DNA of 64,000 nucleotides, taken from the NCBI GenBank assembly GCA_002007745.1, contig CP019882.1:1364001-1428000 (forward strand), written 5' to 3'. This stretch comes from Mycolicibacterium litorale. Its GTDB lineage: Bacteria > Actinomycetota > Actinomycetes > Mycobacteriales > Mycobacteriaceae. Below the pieces are notes generated by a model. That model was not told the DNA's origin. It saw nothing but the letters and a program-made list of their open reading frames with translations, and did not search any database. A program made the position numbers and the translations under genes. Below, piece by piece: positions 35,390 to 45,082 of this stretch (within the stretch, counting starts at the first letter, position 1; the number at the start of each line of letters is the position of its first letter).

Positions 35390-37024
35390 ATGGATGCCCG
35401 CACCGATGTACCCCCGCCGGCCAACGAGCCGATTCACGACTACGCACCGGGCTCCGCGCAGCGTGCCCGACTCACCACCGCCCTGCAGGAACTCTCCGCC
35501 GAACCCGTCGATCTGCCGCATGTCATCGGCGGTCGGCACCGGATGGGGGACGGGGAGCGCATCGACGTGGTCCAACCGCACCGCCACCGTGCGCGCCTGG
35601 GCGCCCTGACCAACGCCACCGCGTCGGACGCGGCCGCAGCCGTCGACGCGGCAATGGCAGCCAAGGCCGAGTGGGCCGCGACGGCGTTCGACGACCGTGC
35701 CGCGGTATTCCTGCGCGCCGCCGACCTGCTGGCCGGACCGTGGCGGGAGAAGATCGCCGCCGCGACGATGCTGGGCCAGTCCAAGACCGCCTATCAGGCC
35801 GAGATCGACGCGCCCTGCGAACTCGTCGACTTCTGGCGGTTCAACGTCGCCTTCGCCCGCCAAATCCTGGCCCAACAGCCGATCAGCAGCGCGGGGGTGT
35901 GGAACCGCACCGACTATCGCCCGCTGGACGGCTTCGTCTACGCGATCACCCCCTTCAACTTCACCGCCATCGCCGCCAACCTGCCCACCGCACCGGCGCT
36001 GATGGGCAACACCGTGGTGTGGAAGCCGTCGGTCACCCAGACCTTCGCGGCCTACCTGACCATGCAGCTGTTGGAGGCCGCGGGCCTGCCGCCCGGGGTG
36101 ATCAACCTGGTGACCGGCGACGGGTTGGCGGTCTCCGAGGTGGTGCTGGCCGACCGCCGGTTGTCGGGCATCCACTTCACCGGGTCCACCGCCACGTTCC
36201 AGCATCTGTGGCGCGAGGTCGGTACCCGCATCGCCGACTACGACAGCTACCCGCGGCTGGTCGGCGAGACCGGCGGCAAGGATTTCGTGGTCGCCCACAC
36301 CTCGGCCGATCCGGATGTGTTGCGCACGGCGCTGATTCGCGGGGCGTTCGACTACCAGGGTCAGAAGTGCTCGGCTGCGTCGCGAGCCTTCGTCGCGCGC
36401 TCGGTATGGCAGCGGATGGGCGACGACTTCCTGGCCGCCACCGAGGCGCTCAGCTACGGCGACGTCACCGACCTGACCAACTTCGGTGGGGCCGTCATCG
36501 ACGCCCGGGCATTCGCCAAGAACGCCCGCGCCATCGAACGGGCCAAGAGCGCACCGGGAGTCACCATCGCCGTCGGAGGCGAATGTGACGACAGCGAAGG
36601 CTATTTCGTCCGCCCCACGGTGGTGCTCTCCGACGACCCGACCGACGAGGCGTTCTCCTGCGAGTACTTCGGCCCGATTCTGGCCGTCCACGTCTATCCC
36701 GACGAAGAGTTCGACGACATCCTCACAGTGGTCGACGGCGGGTCGCGTTACGCCTTGACCGGCGCGGTGATCGCCGACGACCGGGCCGCCGTGCAGGCCG
36801 CCGCCGAGCGGCTTCGGTTCGCCGCGGGCAACTTCTACATCAACGACAAGCCGACCGGAGCCGTCGTCGGGCAACAACCGTTCGGCGGCTCGCGCGCCTC
36901 GGGCACCAACGACAAGGCCGGCTCTCCGATGAACCTGCTGCGCTGGACGTCGGCCAGGTCGGTCAAGGAGACCTTCGTGCCGGCGACCAACCACACCTAC
37001 CCGCACATGGGGGTGCCGGACTGA
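35390..37024 (+). CDS. pruA: 1-pyrroline-5-carboxylate dehydrogenase
   Basis: This 544-residue aldehyde dehydrogenase-fold enzyme oxidises pyrroline-5-carboxylate/glutamate semialdehyde to glutamate with NAD. The catalytic Cys327 is in GQKCSAASRAF and the general base Glu293 in LVGETGGKD; the FTGS motif is present near residue 265. It matches Rv1187 (rocA/pruA). ATG 35390 (MDARTDVPPP) is the family start. Its stop overlaps pruB by one base (TGATG), so the two are one operon controlled by PruC. Confidence 0.95.
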   Translation: MDARTDVPPPANEPIHDYAPGSAQRARLTTALQELSAEPVDLPHVIGGRHRMGDGERIDVVQPHRHRARLGALTNATASDAAAAVDAAMAAKAEWAATAFDDRAAVFLRAADLLAGPWREKIAAATMLGQSKTAYQAEIDAPCELVDFWRFNVAFARQILAQQPISSAGVWNRTDYRPLDGFVYAITPFNFTAIAANLPTAPALMGNTVVWKPSVTQTFAAYLTMQLLEAAGLPPGVINLVTGDGLAVSEVVLADRRLSGIHFTGSTATFQHLWREVGTRIADYDSYPRLVGETGGKDFVVAHTSADPDVLRTALIRGAFDYQGQKCSAASRAFVARSVWQRMGDDFLAATEALSYGDVTDLTNFGGAVIDARAFAKNARAIERAKSAPGVTIAVGGECDDSEGYFVRPTVVLSDDPTDEAFSCEYFGPILAVHVYPDEEFDDILTVVDGGSRYALTGAVIADDRAAVQAAAERLRFAAGNFYINDKPTGAVVGQQPFGGSRASGTNDKAGSPMNLLRWTSARSVKETFVPATNHTYPHMGVPD

Positions 37025-37986
37025 TGGGCGCCTTCAACCGCGTCGCCCGGCCGATGATCCTGGCCGCCAGCCGCTCGGAGATGTTGCGTCACAACGCCGA
37101 ACGGTTCCCGTTGACGCGCAGCGTGGTGCAGCGATTCGTGCCCGGCGAAGGTGTCGACGACGCCATGGCCGCGGCGCGCATGCTGCGCGACTCCGGACGG
37201 CTGGTCAGCATCGACCACCTCGGCGAGGATGTCACCGACGCCGGCGCCGCGGACGCCACCGTCAAGGCGTATCTGCAGTTGCTCGACGCCCTGGGCGGTC
37301 GAGCCGAGGATCGCCAGGCCACGGTGCGCCCGCTGGAGGTGTCGCTCAAACTCTCTGCGCTCGGCCAGGCACTGGCCAGGGATGGCGAGAAGATCGCCTT
37401 GGAGAACGCACACCTGATCTGCGAACGCGCCCAGCAGGTGGGGGCCTGGGTCACCGTCGACGCCGAGGATCACACCACCACCGACTCGACGTTGTCGATC
37501 GTGCGTCAGCTGCGCGTCGAGTTCGGCTGGCTGGGAACGGTATTGCAGGCCTACCTCAAACGCACCGAAACAGACTGTGCCGAATTCGCCAGGGACGGCG
37601 CCCGGATCCGGTTGTGCAAGGGCGCCTACGACGAGCCGGCGTCGGTGGCCTACCGCGATCCGGCCGCCGTGACCGACTCCTACCTGCGCTGCCTGCGCGT
37701 CCTGATGGCCGGGACGGGATACCCGATGGTCGCCTCGCACGATCCCGTCGTGATCGCCGCCGCCGGTGAGCTGGCTCGCGAATACACCCGGGCGACCGAC
37801 GAATTCGAATACCAGATGCTCTACGGTATCCGCGACGGCGAGCAGCGTCGGCTGGCCGACGAGGGCAACCATGTCCGGGTGTACGTGCCGGTCGGTACCC
37901 AGTGGTACGGCTACTTCGTCCGCCGACTTGCCGAACGCCCGGCGAACCTGATGTTCTTCCTACGAGCACTGGCGCAGCGCAACTGA
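37024..37986 (+). CDS. pruB: proline dehydrogenase
   Basis: This 320-residue monofunctional FAD proline dehydrogenase (PutA-type barrel) has conserved segments VSLKLSALGQ, AYLKRTETDC and RLCKGAYDEPASVAY. The C-terminal YFVRRLAERPAN contains the Arg pair that binds the proline carboxylate. It oxidises proline to pyrroline-5-carboxylate, passing electrons to the respiratory chain. It matches Rv1188. The ATG overlaps the pruA stop. The short ORF gap downstream has no clear terminator. Confidence 0.94.
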   Translation: MGAFNRVARPMILAASRSEMLRHNAERFPLTRSVVQRFVPGEGVDDAMAAARMLRDSGRLVSIDHLGEDVTDAGAADATVKAYLQLLDALGGRAEDRQATVRPLEVSLKLSALGQALARDGEKIALENAHLICERAQQVGAWVTVDAEDHTTTDSTLSIVRQLRVEFGWLGTVLQAYLKRTETDCAEFARDGARIRLCKGAYDEPASVAYRDPAAVTDSYLRCLRVLMAGTGYPMVASHDPVVIAAAGELAREYTRATDEFEYQMLYGIRDGEQRRLADEGNHVRVYVPVGTQWYGYFVRRLAERPANLMFFLRALAQRN

Positions 37987-38071
37987 ACATCGCCGCGGCG
38001 CCCGTCATCCCCGCCGGAAGAAGGAACCCGCACTGAGCGCACTGGACGCCGTCACGCTGCTGGTCGCCGGT

Positions 38072-38782
38072 GTGCTGGGTGGGTTGGCGGGCAGCATCGC
38101 CGGACTGGCTTCGGTGGCCACCTATCCGGCACTGCTGGCGTTCGGGCTGCCGCCGGTGACCGCCAACGTGACCAACACCGTGGCGCTGGTGTTCAACGGG
38201 ATCGGTTCGGCATGGGGATCGCGACCCGAACTGGCCGGGCAGCGGCGCTGGCTGACCCGGAGGGCGCCGATGACGGCCGCCGGCGGTGCCCTCGGGGCGC
38301 TGCTGCTGCTGACCACCCCGGCGGGTGCCTTCGAGAAGGTGGTGCCGGTACTCCTGGCGTTGGCGTCGCTGGCCATCGTCGTTCCCCGTGGCGCGCCTCA
38401 TCCCGGCCCGCGGCGCCGCCGGGTCGTGGTGGCCGAGGCCGTGGCGATCTTCGCCATCGCGCTCTACGGCGGCTACTTCGGCGCGGCGGCCGGCGTGCTG
38501 TTCATGGCGTTGCTGCTCAACGCCGGCGCCGACAGCCTGGCACACGCTAACGCCGCGAAGAACATCCTGCTGGGGCTGGCCAATCTGGTGGCCGCGGTGT
38601 TGTTCGCGATCCTCGCCCCGGTGCACTGGCTGGCCGTCATCCCGCTCGGCGCGGGTTGCCTGATCGGGTCGCGGCTGGGACCGATCGTGGTCCGGCACGC
38701 GCCGGCCACCCCGCTGCGCGTCCTGGTCGGGGTCGCCGGCCTGGTGCTGGCGGTCAAGCTGGGGATCGACGCGTACCGGTGA
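38072..38782 (+). CDS. TauE/SafE-family membrane permease
   Basis: This 236-residue polytopic protein belongs to the sulfite/anion exporter TauE/SafE family (DUF81). Its two homologous halves begin with GLAGSIAGLASVATYPALLAFG and GGYFGAAAGVLFMALLL. The start is uncertain. GTG 38072 is annotated, but an in-frame CTG at 38033, seven bases after AAGAAGGA, would complete the first helix. Substrate is unknown. The 3' end overlaps the convergent acyltransferase gene by 29 bases. Confidence 0.82.
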   Translation: MLGGLAGSIAGLASVATYPALLAFGLPPVTANVTNTVALVFNGIGSAWGSRPELAGQRRWLTRRAPMTAAGGALGALLLLTTPAGAFEKVVPVLLALASLAIVVPRGAPHPGPRRRRVVVAEAVAIFAIALYGGYFGAAAGVLFMALLLNAGADSLAHANAAKNILLGLANLVAAVLFAILAPVHWLAVIPLGAGCLIGSRLGPIVVRHAPATPLRVLVGVAGLVLAVKLGIDAYR

Positions 38783-40064
38783 GCGACGGCGTCAGAGCCA
38801 CCAGCGCCACACCGATCACGAACCCGGCACTGGCCAGGACCGGGAAGCGTCCGTCTGGTGCGAATCCGAGCGAGGCGAAGACCGTCATCGTGGCTGCGAC
38901 CGCGACAGTCCCGGCGTAGAGCGACGCGGCACCGACAGCGGGTGGCACTGCCACGGTGAACGTCGGCAGCGCTGCGGAGAACAATCGGCGACCGGACCAC
39001 AGCAGTGCCAGCTCCACGGCGGCCACCACCGCCAGCATCGCGATCCATTCCAACCGGAAGAGCCACCACGCCGCCGAGCCGAGCGTCGGCTGCGGCAGCA
39101 GGCCGGTGGGGTAGCCGGCCAGCGCCACGACCACCACCGGCATCATGTGCCACAGGTAGAGCGCCATCACGTTGTCGTTGGCCACCGTCAGGACGCGCTG
39201 GGCGCGAGCTGATGTGAGTGCCCGGTTCACGGCCGGGGCGGCCGCCAGCACCAGCCCGGCCTGCACGCCGCCGAGCGCGAGAAGCGCGAGATTGGGCGGG
39301 CCGGTGTTGTTCACCGCCGCGCCGGGCACGCCGATCATGCTGACCGGATAGCCGCCGAGGGTGACCAGCAGCACCAACGCGACGGCGCAGCCACCGGCCA
39401 GTGGCAGCGTCCGGCGCGCGGGCAGCAGCCCGTCGTGCCAGGCGATTCCGAGCTGATAGAACACCGCCCACACCAGCAGATAGTTCGGCCAGCCGGCATA
39501 GGCCAGATGAGCCCCGAGGGCAGCCAGATCGAGCGCGGCGACCACGGCCACCATGACGGCCGGCACCCACAGCCCCCAGCGCCGCTGCGCGGCCACCGCC
39601 ACCGGCGTCAACGCCACCACGAGCACGTAGATCCCCAGGAACCACAGGTGCATGGCCACCGCCCAGGCGCCGAAGTCCAGTTCCGCACCGGCGACACCGA
39701 CGGCCTGCAACGTCACCACCACGACCAACACGAACATCACGTACACCGCCGTCGGCCCCAGCGGGCGGACCAGCCGTCGGCGCAGCCACGCCTGGGTGGG
39801 TTCGTCGTCGCCGCGGCGGCTCCAGGACACCGCGCTGGCGTAACCGGCCACCACGAAGAACACCGGCACCACCTGGAAAATCCAGGTCAGCCACTGGGTC
39901 CACGGCAGGTCGACGAGGGGGTTCTCCCGCCAGAAGCCGCCGTCGGAGAATGTCAGCGACGCGGCCACCCAGTGTCCGACGACGATCAGCAGCAGGGCGC
40001 ACACCCGATAGAGGTCCATGGCGCGGGCGCGCACCACCGTCGCCGGCTCAGGTGTCTGAGGCAT
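38754..40064 (-). CDS. acyltransferase-3 family membrane protein
   Basis: This 436-residue integral membrane protein has about ten to eleven helices. The acyltransferase-3 layout is clear. Arg/Asp/His residues sit near the first helix (MDLYRVCALLLIVVGHW), which includes the catalytic-type His. FFVVAGYASAVSW and LWHMMPVVVVAL follow. Such proteins O-acylate sugars or lipids of the envelope with acyl-CoA. The exact substrate is unknown. It precedes, in the opposite direction to TauE, a small secreted protein gene. Confidence 0.85.
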   Translation of the reverse strand: MPQTPEPATVVRARAMDLYRVCALLLIVVGHWVAASLTFSDGGFWRENPLVDLPWTQWLTWIFQVVPVFFVVAGYASAVSWSRRGDDEPTQAWLRRRLVRPLGPTAVYVMFVLVVVVTLQAVGVAGAELDFGAWAVAMHLWFLGIYVLVVALTPVAVAAQRRWGLWVPAVMVAVVAALDLAALGAHLAYAGWPNYLLVWAVFYQLGIAWHDGLLPARRTLPLAGGCAVALVLLVTLGGYPVSMIGVPGAAVNNTGPPNLALLALGGVQAGLVLAAAPAVNRALTSARAQRVLTVANDNVMALYLWHMMPVVVVALAGYPTGLLPQPTLGSAAWWLFRLEWIAMLAVVAAVELALLWSGRRLFSAALPTFTVAVPPAVGAASLYAGTVAVAATMTVFASLGFAPDGRFPVLASAGFVIGVALVALTPSLTGTRRSPA

Positions 40065-40097
40065 CGCTGTCCATTGTGCGGCGTTTCGGCGCCGCGG

Positions 40098-40607
40098 TCA
40101 GGCGGGGAAGGCGGCGACCGGCATGACGACGCTGCCGCGGCACGGTCCCTGCGCGATGTCGGTGTGCCAGGTGCCGCGCAGCGAACCGTCCGGCTGGGGT
40201 GCGTAGAACGCCCACGACGTGGCAGGACTCCACGCCTTCTGGTAGCCGTCACCCAGGAAGCAGTCCCATACCCAGTCGTAGGTGGTGGCCCACTCGGAGC
40301 CGTTCCAGGTGTAGCGGGTCGGCTGCGGAATGGTCGGGTTGCTGGGTGCGGGGCCGTCGACCACCGTCGCCGTGCAGCCACCGCCCGCGCAGGCGGTCTG
40401 CAGGGTGAAGGTGGCGCCGAAGTCGTTCTCCTTCTGGCGGCTGGCCGGGCTGGTGCCGGCTTTCTGCGAGGCGTAGGTGACCATCTGGTAGCGCCCGGTC
40501 CACGCTTGCGGCTGACCGTGCGCGGAGGCGGGGCTGAGCAGTCCGGCGGCGCAGATCGTCGCCACGGCAAAGAGCGTGACACCCAAACTGCGGTGGCCGG
40601 ACTTCAT
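40098..40607 (-). CDS. small secreted protein
   Basis: This 169-residue protein has a signal peptide (hydrophobic run at about 8-25, SASA-HGQP). The mature part is rich in Trp and Tyr with four Cys (TACAGGGCTA, DCFLGDGY, GPCRGS), so disulfides are likely. It resembles small secreted mycobacterial proteins of unknown function with a Tyr/Trp beta-rich fold. The start ATG 40607 follows AGGAG. It lies directly upstream of the acyltransferase gene in the same direction, 33 bases apart. Confidence 0.78.
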   Translation of the reverse strand: MKSGHRSLGVTLFAVATICAAGLLSPASAHGQPQAWTGRYQMVTYASQKAGTSPASRQKENDFGATFTLQTACAGGGCTATVVDGPAPSNPTIPQPTRYTWNGSEWATTYDWVWDCFLGDGYQKAWSPATSWAFYAPQPDGSLRGTWHTDIAQGPCRGSVVMPVAAFPA

Positions 40608-40687
40608 GGCTCCTCATAGGTCGACGCGAACAATAAGCGTAGCCGTCAGTTAACCTCACCTGTCACATCTGCCCCACGACGCGCCGG

Positions 40688-41233
40688 TCAGGATTGCCGT
40701 CGCTCGGCGAGCAGCAATTGGCCGTACGCCGCGATCGACTGGGCGTCGGTGACTTCGCCGGTGCGGATCATCTCCTCGAACCGGGTCCGGGAGAACCAGG
40801 CGAAATGCATGTCCTGCTCCTCGTGCTCCCGGTCGGGATCGCCCTCGGTGATGTCGGTGGCCACGAACACCCACCCGCGCTGACTGCTCATCCCCGCGGC
40901 GATGTCGAGGCTGCCGAGCAGCATCAGCGACCCGGCGCTCAGCCCGGTCTCTTCGCGCAGTTCGCGGACGGCCAGTTCGGCCGGTTCCAGCTCGGCCCGG
41001 TCCGGGGCGGTGCCCTGCGGGAACTCCCAGCGGCGTTCGCCCAGCGGGTAGCGGAACTGCTCCACCAGCGCCACCCGGTCGTCGTCGATGGCGATGATCA
41101 GCGCGTAGGACGGCTTGTCCACGACGCCGTAGATGCCGGTGGACCCGTCCGGGCGGCGAATGACGTCCTCACGCACCGTCATCCACGCGTTGCGGTACAC
41201 CTCTTTGGACGAGATCTGGGTGATGGGCTGCAC
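40688..41233 (-). CDS. NUDIX hydrolase (ADP-ribose pyrophosphatase-like)
   Basis: This 181-residue protein starts at GTG 41233. The NUDIX helix LAVRELREETGL (REx2EExG) is complete. Before it the canonical spacing is changed (GTAPDRAELEPAELAV), as in the AdpP/YffH-like branch. The N-terminal part (SSKEVYRNAWMTVREDVIRRPDGS) is typical for ADP-sugar pyrophosphatases. The real substrate is unknown. The long upstream open frame is a shadow of fadD36. It is divergent from fadD36 with 29 bases between starts. Confidence 0.85.
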   Translation of the reverse strand: MQPITQISSKEVYRNAWMTVREDVIRRPDGSTGIYGVVDKPSYALIIAIDDDRVALVEQFRYPLGERRWEFPQGTAPDRAELEPAELAVRELREETGLSAGSLMLLGSLDIAAGMSSQRGWVFVATDITEGDPDREHEEQDMHFAWFSRTRFEEMIRTGEVTDAQSIAAYGQLLLAERRQS

Positions 41234-41262
41234 CCGCCCAGTATCGGGGTAGCCTCGGCGAC

Positions 41263-42668
41263 GTGCTGCTGGCCTCGTTGAATCCCGGTGCCGTCGCCGC
41301 CGGTGCCGATATCGAAGACGCGGTCCGGATCGACGGCGCGGTGCTGTCCCGCAGCGACCTGGTCGGGGCGGCCACCTCGGTGGCCGAGCGGGTCGGCGGG
41401 GCGAATCGGGTGGCCATCCTGGCGGCCCCGACCGCCACCACGGTGCTGGCGGTGACCGGCTGTCTGATCGCCGGGGTGCCGTTCGTGCCGGTGCCCGCCG
41501 ACGTGGGGGTCGCCGAGCGGGCACACATCTTGACCGACTCCGGCGCGCAGGCCTGGTTGGGGGAGCAGCCGGCTGATCTCGGCGGTCTGCCACACATACC
41601 GGTGCGCCTACATGCCCGCTCCTGGCACCGGTACCCGGAGCCGGCGCCGGGGCCACCGCGATGGTGATGTACACCTCCGGCACCACCGGACTGCCGAAGG
41701 GTGTGCTGATCAGCCGGCGGGCGATCGCCGCCGATATCGACGCGCTGGCGCAGGCCTGGCAATGGAGCGCTGACGACACGCTGGTGCACGGCCTGCCGTT
41801 GTTCCATGTCCACGGCCTGGTGCTGGGTCTGCTCGGCTCACTGCGGGTCGGAAACCGCTTCGTGCACACCGGCAAGCCCACGCCGGCCGGTTACGCCGCC
41901 GCGCGCGGCACCCTCTATTTCGGGGTGCCGACGGTGTGGTCCCGGATCGCCGCCGACCACGAGGCCGCCGCCGCGCTGACCTCGGCCCGGCTGCTGGTCT
42001 CGGGGAGCGCCCCGCTGCCGGTGCCGGTGTTCACCCGGCTGGCCGAGCTCACCGGGCACGCACCCGTCGAACGGTACGGCAGCACCGAATCGCTGATCAC
42101 CCTGAGCACCAGAGCCGACGGGGAACGCCGGCCCGGCTGGGTCGGCCTCCCGCTGGCCGGGGTGCAGACCCGGCTGCGCCACGACGACGGCTCCGAGGTT
42201 CCGCACGACGGGGAAACCATTGGCAGCCTTCAGATCCAGGCGCCGACGCTGTTCGACGGTTACCTCAACCGGCCGGACGCCACCGCCGAGGCGTTCGAGC
42301 CCGACGGCTGGTATCGCACCGGTGACGCCGCCGTCATCGACGCCGACGGCATGCACCGCATCGTCGGCCGCGAGTCGGTGGACCTGATCAAGTCCGGTGG
42401 CTTCCGGGTCGGCGCGGGTGAGATCGAAACACTGTTGTTGGGCCATCCCGGAGTCGCCGAGGTCGCCGTCGTCGGCATGCCCGACGAGGACCTCGGCCAG
42501 CGGATCGTGGCCTTCGTAGTCGGTGATGCCGAGCCTGGCGAGCTCATTCAGTTTGTCGCCGAACAACTCTCGATACACAAACGACCCCGCGAAGTCCGGT
42601 TGGTCGATTCACTGCCGCGTAACGCGATGGGCAAAGTGGTCAAGAAGGAGCTGATGACATGGCGATGA
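41263..42668 (+). pseudogene. fadD36: fatty-acyl-CoA/AMP ligase FadD36, interrupted by a one-base deletion
   Basis: From GTG 41263 the frame follows FadD36 (Rv1193) to HARSWHRYPEPAPG, then breaks. Adding one G to the run 41649-41652 gives ATAMVMYTSGTTGLPKG and an intact C-terminus to 42668. The repaired length is 468 residues (family 473). The P-loop YTSGTTGLPKG, FHVHGLVLG and YRTGDAAVIDADG motifs are all present. It activates medium/long-chain acids to acyl-CoA. As both halves are conserved, a homopolymer sequencing error is more likely than a true pseudogene. The stop overlaps the VOC gene start by ten bases. Confidence 0.88.
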
Positions 42669-43006
42669 GATTCAGCGAGGTCTGTATCGACGCCCGCGAC
42701 ATCGAGGCGTTGTCGTCGTGGTGGTCGACGGTGCTCGGCTGGCCGGCCGAACCGACCGATGACGGCGACGTCGCCCTGCGCGCGCCGGCGGGCGCCGGAC
42801 CGGACTGGCTGTTCCTGGCGGTGCCGGACGACAAGGTCGTCAAGAACCGCATCCACTTCGACTTCACCCCCGACGATCAGCACGCCGAGGTCGAACGGGT
42901 GCTCGGGCTGGGAGCCCGCCGGGTCGACATCGGCCAGGGTGAGCAGAGCTGGGTGGTGCTGGCCGACCCGGAAGGTAACGAATTCTGCATCCTGTCCGGC
43001 CAATAG
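42659..43006 (+). CDS. VOC-family (glyoxalase-like) protein
   Basis: This 115-residue protein has the betaalphabeta fold of glyoxalase_6-type proteins: MRFSEVCIDARDIEALSSWW at the start, and a C-terminal VVLADPEGNEFCIL metal-site strand with Glu. Such proteins bind a metal or a small ligand; no substrate is known. It overlaps the fadD36 3' end by ten bases and is probably in the same transcript. It ends seven bases before the convergent malQ gene. Confidence 0.82.
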   Translation: MAMRFSEVCIDARDIEALSSWWSTVLGWPAEPTDDGDVALRAPAGAGPDWLFLAVPDDKVVKNRIHFDFTPDDQHAEVERVLGLGARRVDIGQGEQSWVVLADPEGNEFCILSGQ

Positions 43007-43013
43007 CGCGGCG

Positions 43014-44978
43014 TCAGCCGCCGAAGGCGGCGGTGACCGCGGCGACCCTCGGGTCCTCGCGCAGCTCTTCGAGCGTGCTGGCCAGCGGCAGCCGCCAGTT
43101 CGGGTACTCGTTGATGGTGCCGGGCAGGTTGGGCTGGCGGATCTCACCGATGACGTCATAGGGCGAGATCAACTTCAACCGGCTCGGGGTGGAGGCGAGA
43201 AACCGGTGCATGGCCACCACGATCGCCGCGTCGTCAGGTTCGGACTCCGCAAGCAGGCCCTCGCCGCGCAACAAGGCCACCCATTCGGCGCGTTCTCGTT
43301 CGGCGGTGGCCTGCTCGGTCGCGACGTCGTCGAGCAATCCGAGTTCGGCCCGCACCCGCACGTGTTCACCGCGCAAAAACCCGGCCGCGGTGGGCAGGTC
43401 GTGGGTGGACAGACTGGCCGCTGCCCGGGACGGCCAGCTCGCCGCGGGTAGCAGCGGCTGCCCAGGTGCCGACTCGTCGCGGGTGAACCAGGCCACCGCC
43501 GAGCCCAGCATCTCGTTGGCGGCCAACGCCGTTGTCACCTCGGGTTCGACGGTGCCGAGGTCTTCGCCGACCACGACGGCGCCGGCCCGGTGGGCTTCCA
43601 GGGCCAGCACCGCGAGCATCACCTCGGCGTCGTAGTGCACGTAGGTGCCGCGGTCGGGTGTGTCACCCGGTGGGATCCACCACAGCCGCCACAGCCCGGC
43701 GACGTGGTCGATTCGCAGCCCATCCGCATGGGACAGGATGGCGCGCAACATATCTCGCAGCGGGGTATAGCCGGTCGCCGCCAGCCGGTCGGGCCGCCAC
43801 GGCGGCAGGCCCCAGTCCTGGCCGCGCGGGGTGAAGTTGTCCGGCGGCGCTCCGATACTGACCCCGCCGGCCAGAACGTCGGCCAGCGCCCAGGCGTCGG
43901 CACCTTCGGCGTCCACCCCGACCGGCAGATCGTGCAGCACGCCGAGTGCCATGCCGGCGGTGGCGGCGGTGTCGCGCACCGCGGAAAGCTGTGCGGCGCA
44001 CTGCTGTTGCAGCCAGGCGTGAAAGTCCAACCGCAACGCCAATTCTCGACGAGCATCGGTGACCGCCGGACTGTTCACATCGTGCAGCGCCTGCGGCCAT
44101 TGGGTCCAGCGGCCGCCGTGCCGCTCGGCCAGTGCGCAATAGGTGGCCCAGTCGGCCAGGCCCTTGTCGGGCGCCGTTGCGTTCAGCGGGCTGGGTCGGC
44201 CCTCGTATCGCCACAGTGTTTCCAGCGCGGCACGTTTGGCGGCCCACACCAGGTCGTGGTCGACGCGTTCGGTATCGGCCGCGACGCGCAGCGCGTCGAC
44301 TTCGGCCCGGGTATCCGGGTCGGCTCGGCGGTAGGCGTCGAGGTCCTCGATCCGCAGTGCCAGCGGATTGGAGAATCGCCGGCTCGAGGGGGTGTAGGGC
44401 GACGGCTGTACCGGATGGGTGGGCCCGGGCGCGTGCAGCGGGTTGAGCAGCACCGCACCCGCGCCGTGGGTGGTGGCGGTCCAGTCGATGAATTCCCGCA
44501 GATCACCGAGATCGCCGATACCCCACGAGCGCGTCGAGCGCAGCGCGTACAGCTGCAGCATCCAGCCCCAGGTGGCCGGGGTATGCGGGACCGTCGGCGG
44601 GGCGGCCACCAGGGTGACCTGCTGGCCGTCCCGGGTGTGCAGCTCATACCAGCCCGGTGCCAGGTCGGCAGGCAGCTCGTCACGGACCTCGATGTGGCGG
44701 CCGTCCTCGGCGACCAGCTCGGTGGCACCGGGCAGGGCGTGCGGCTGCCCGGTCAGCCGCACGGCGACCGTGGGCGGCAGCAGACCTGCCCGCCCGCGGT
44801 CGGCGAGCTTGGCCAATTCGGCGCGCCGGTCGCTGTCGGTGCCGGCTTCGACGTCGAGCAGGCCGAGCACGCGGATCACCACGTCGGCGTCGACCTGCAC
44901 CGGCTCGCGGCGCTCGTTGCGGTAGGAGGTGGCCACTCCGTGCGCGGCCGCCAAGCGGCGCAGGTCATCTGGAAGCAC
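43014..44978 (-). CDS. malQ: 4-alpha-glucanotransferase
   Basis: This 654-residue GH77 enzyme is somewhat shorter than M. tuberculosis MalQ (Rv1781c, 724). It has a mycobacterial N-terminal domain (about 1-130). The barrel then contains GLRIDHVAGLWRLW (nucleophile Asp), VGEDLGTVEPEV (acid/base Glu) and SLSTHDLPTAAGF. MalQ moves maltodextrins between acceptors, recycling alpha-glucan. Here it sits near dapD and the glg genes but not in an operon with them. The 83 bases before dapD's stop hold a tandem repeat. Confidence 0.92.
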   Translation of the reverse strand: MLPDDLRRLAAAHGVATSYRNERREPVQVDADVVIRVLGLLDVEAGTDSDRRAELAKLADRGRAGLLPPTVAVRLTGQPHALPGATELVAEDGRHIEVRDELPADLAPGWYELHTRDGQQVTLVAAPPTVPHTPATWGWMLQLYALRSTRSWGIGDLGDLREFIDWTATTHGAGAVLLNPLHAPGPTHPVQPSPYTPSSRRFSNPLALRIEDLDAYRRADPDTRAEVDALRVAADTERVDHDLVWAAKRAALETLWRYEGRPSPLNATAPDKGLADWATYCALAERHGGRWTQWPQALHDVNSPAVTDARRELALRLDFHAWLQQQCAAQLSAVRDTAATAGMALGVLHDLPVGVDAEGADAWALADVLAGGVSIGAPPDNFTPRGQDWGLPPWRPDRLAATGYTPLRDMLRAILSHADGLRIDHVAGLWRLWWIPPGDTPDRGTYVHYDAEVMLAVLALEAHRAGAVVVGEDLGTVEPEVTTALAANEMLGSAVAWFTRDESAPGQPLLPAASWPSRAAASLSTHDLPTAAGFLRGEHVRVRAELGLLDDVATEQATAERERAEWVALLRGEGLLAESEPDDAAIVVAMHRFLASTPSRLKLISPYDVIGEIRQPNLPGTINEYPNWRLPLASTLEELREDPRVAAVTAAFGG

Positions 44979-45019
44979 GCTGCACCTATACCCGAGCCGT
45001 CATCTTTCACACGCCGGCC

Positions 45020-45082
45020 GGCGTGCAACGCCTCTGCCTAATTGGCGTGCAACGCCTCTGCCTAATTGGCGTGCAACGCCTC
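45020..45082. repeat. 24-bp tandem repeat across the dapD stop codon
   Basis: GGCGTGCAACGCCTCTGCCTAATT occurs at 45020-45043 and 45044-45067, then a partial copy 45068-45082 inside dapD. On the coding (minus) strand each full unit repeats GAGGCGTTGCACGCCAATTAG, the final EALHAN codons and stop. Confidence 0.9.

Noticed and set aside
35321..37006. 561-residue open frame opposite pruA
   Set aside because: Antisense shadow of the aldehyde dehydrogenase gene.
43590..45041. 483-residue frame opposite malQ
   Set aside because: Antisense shadow; the GH77 motifs on the minus strand are decisive.
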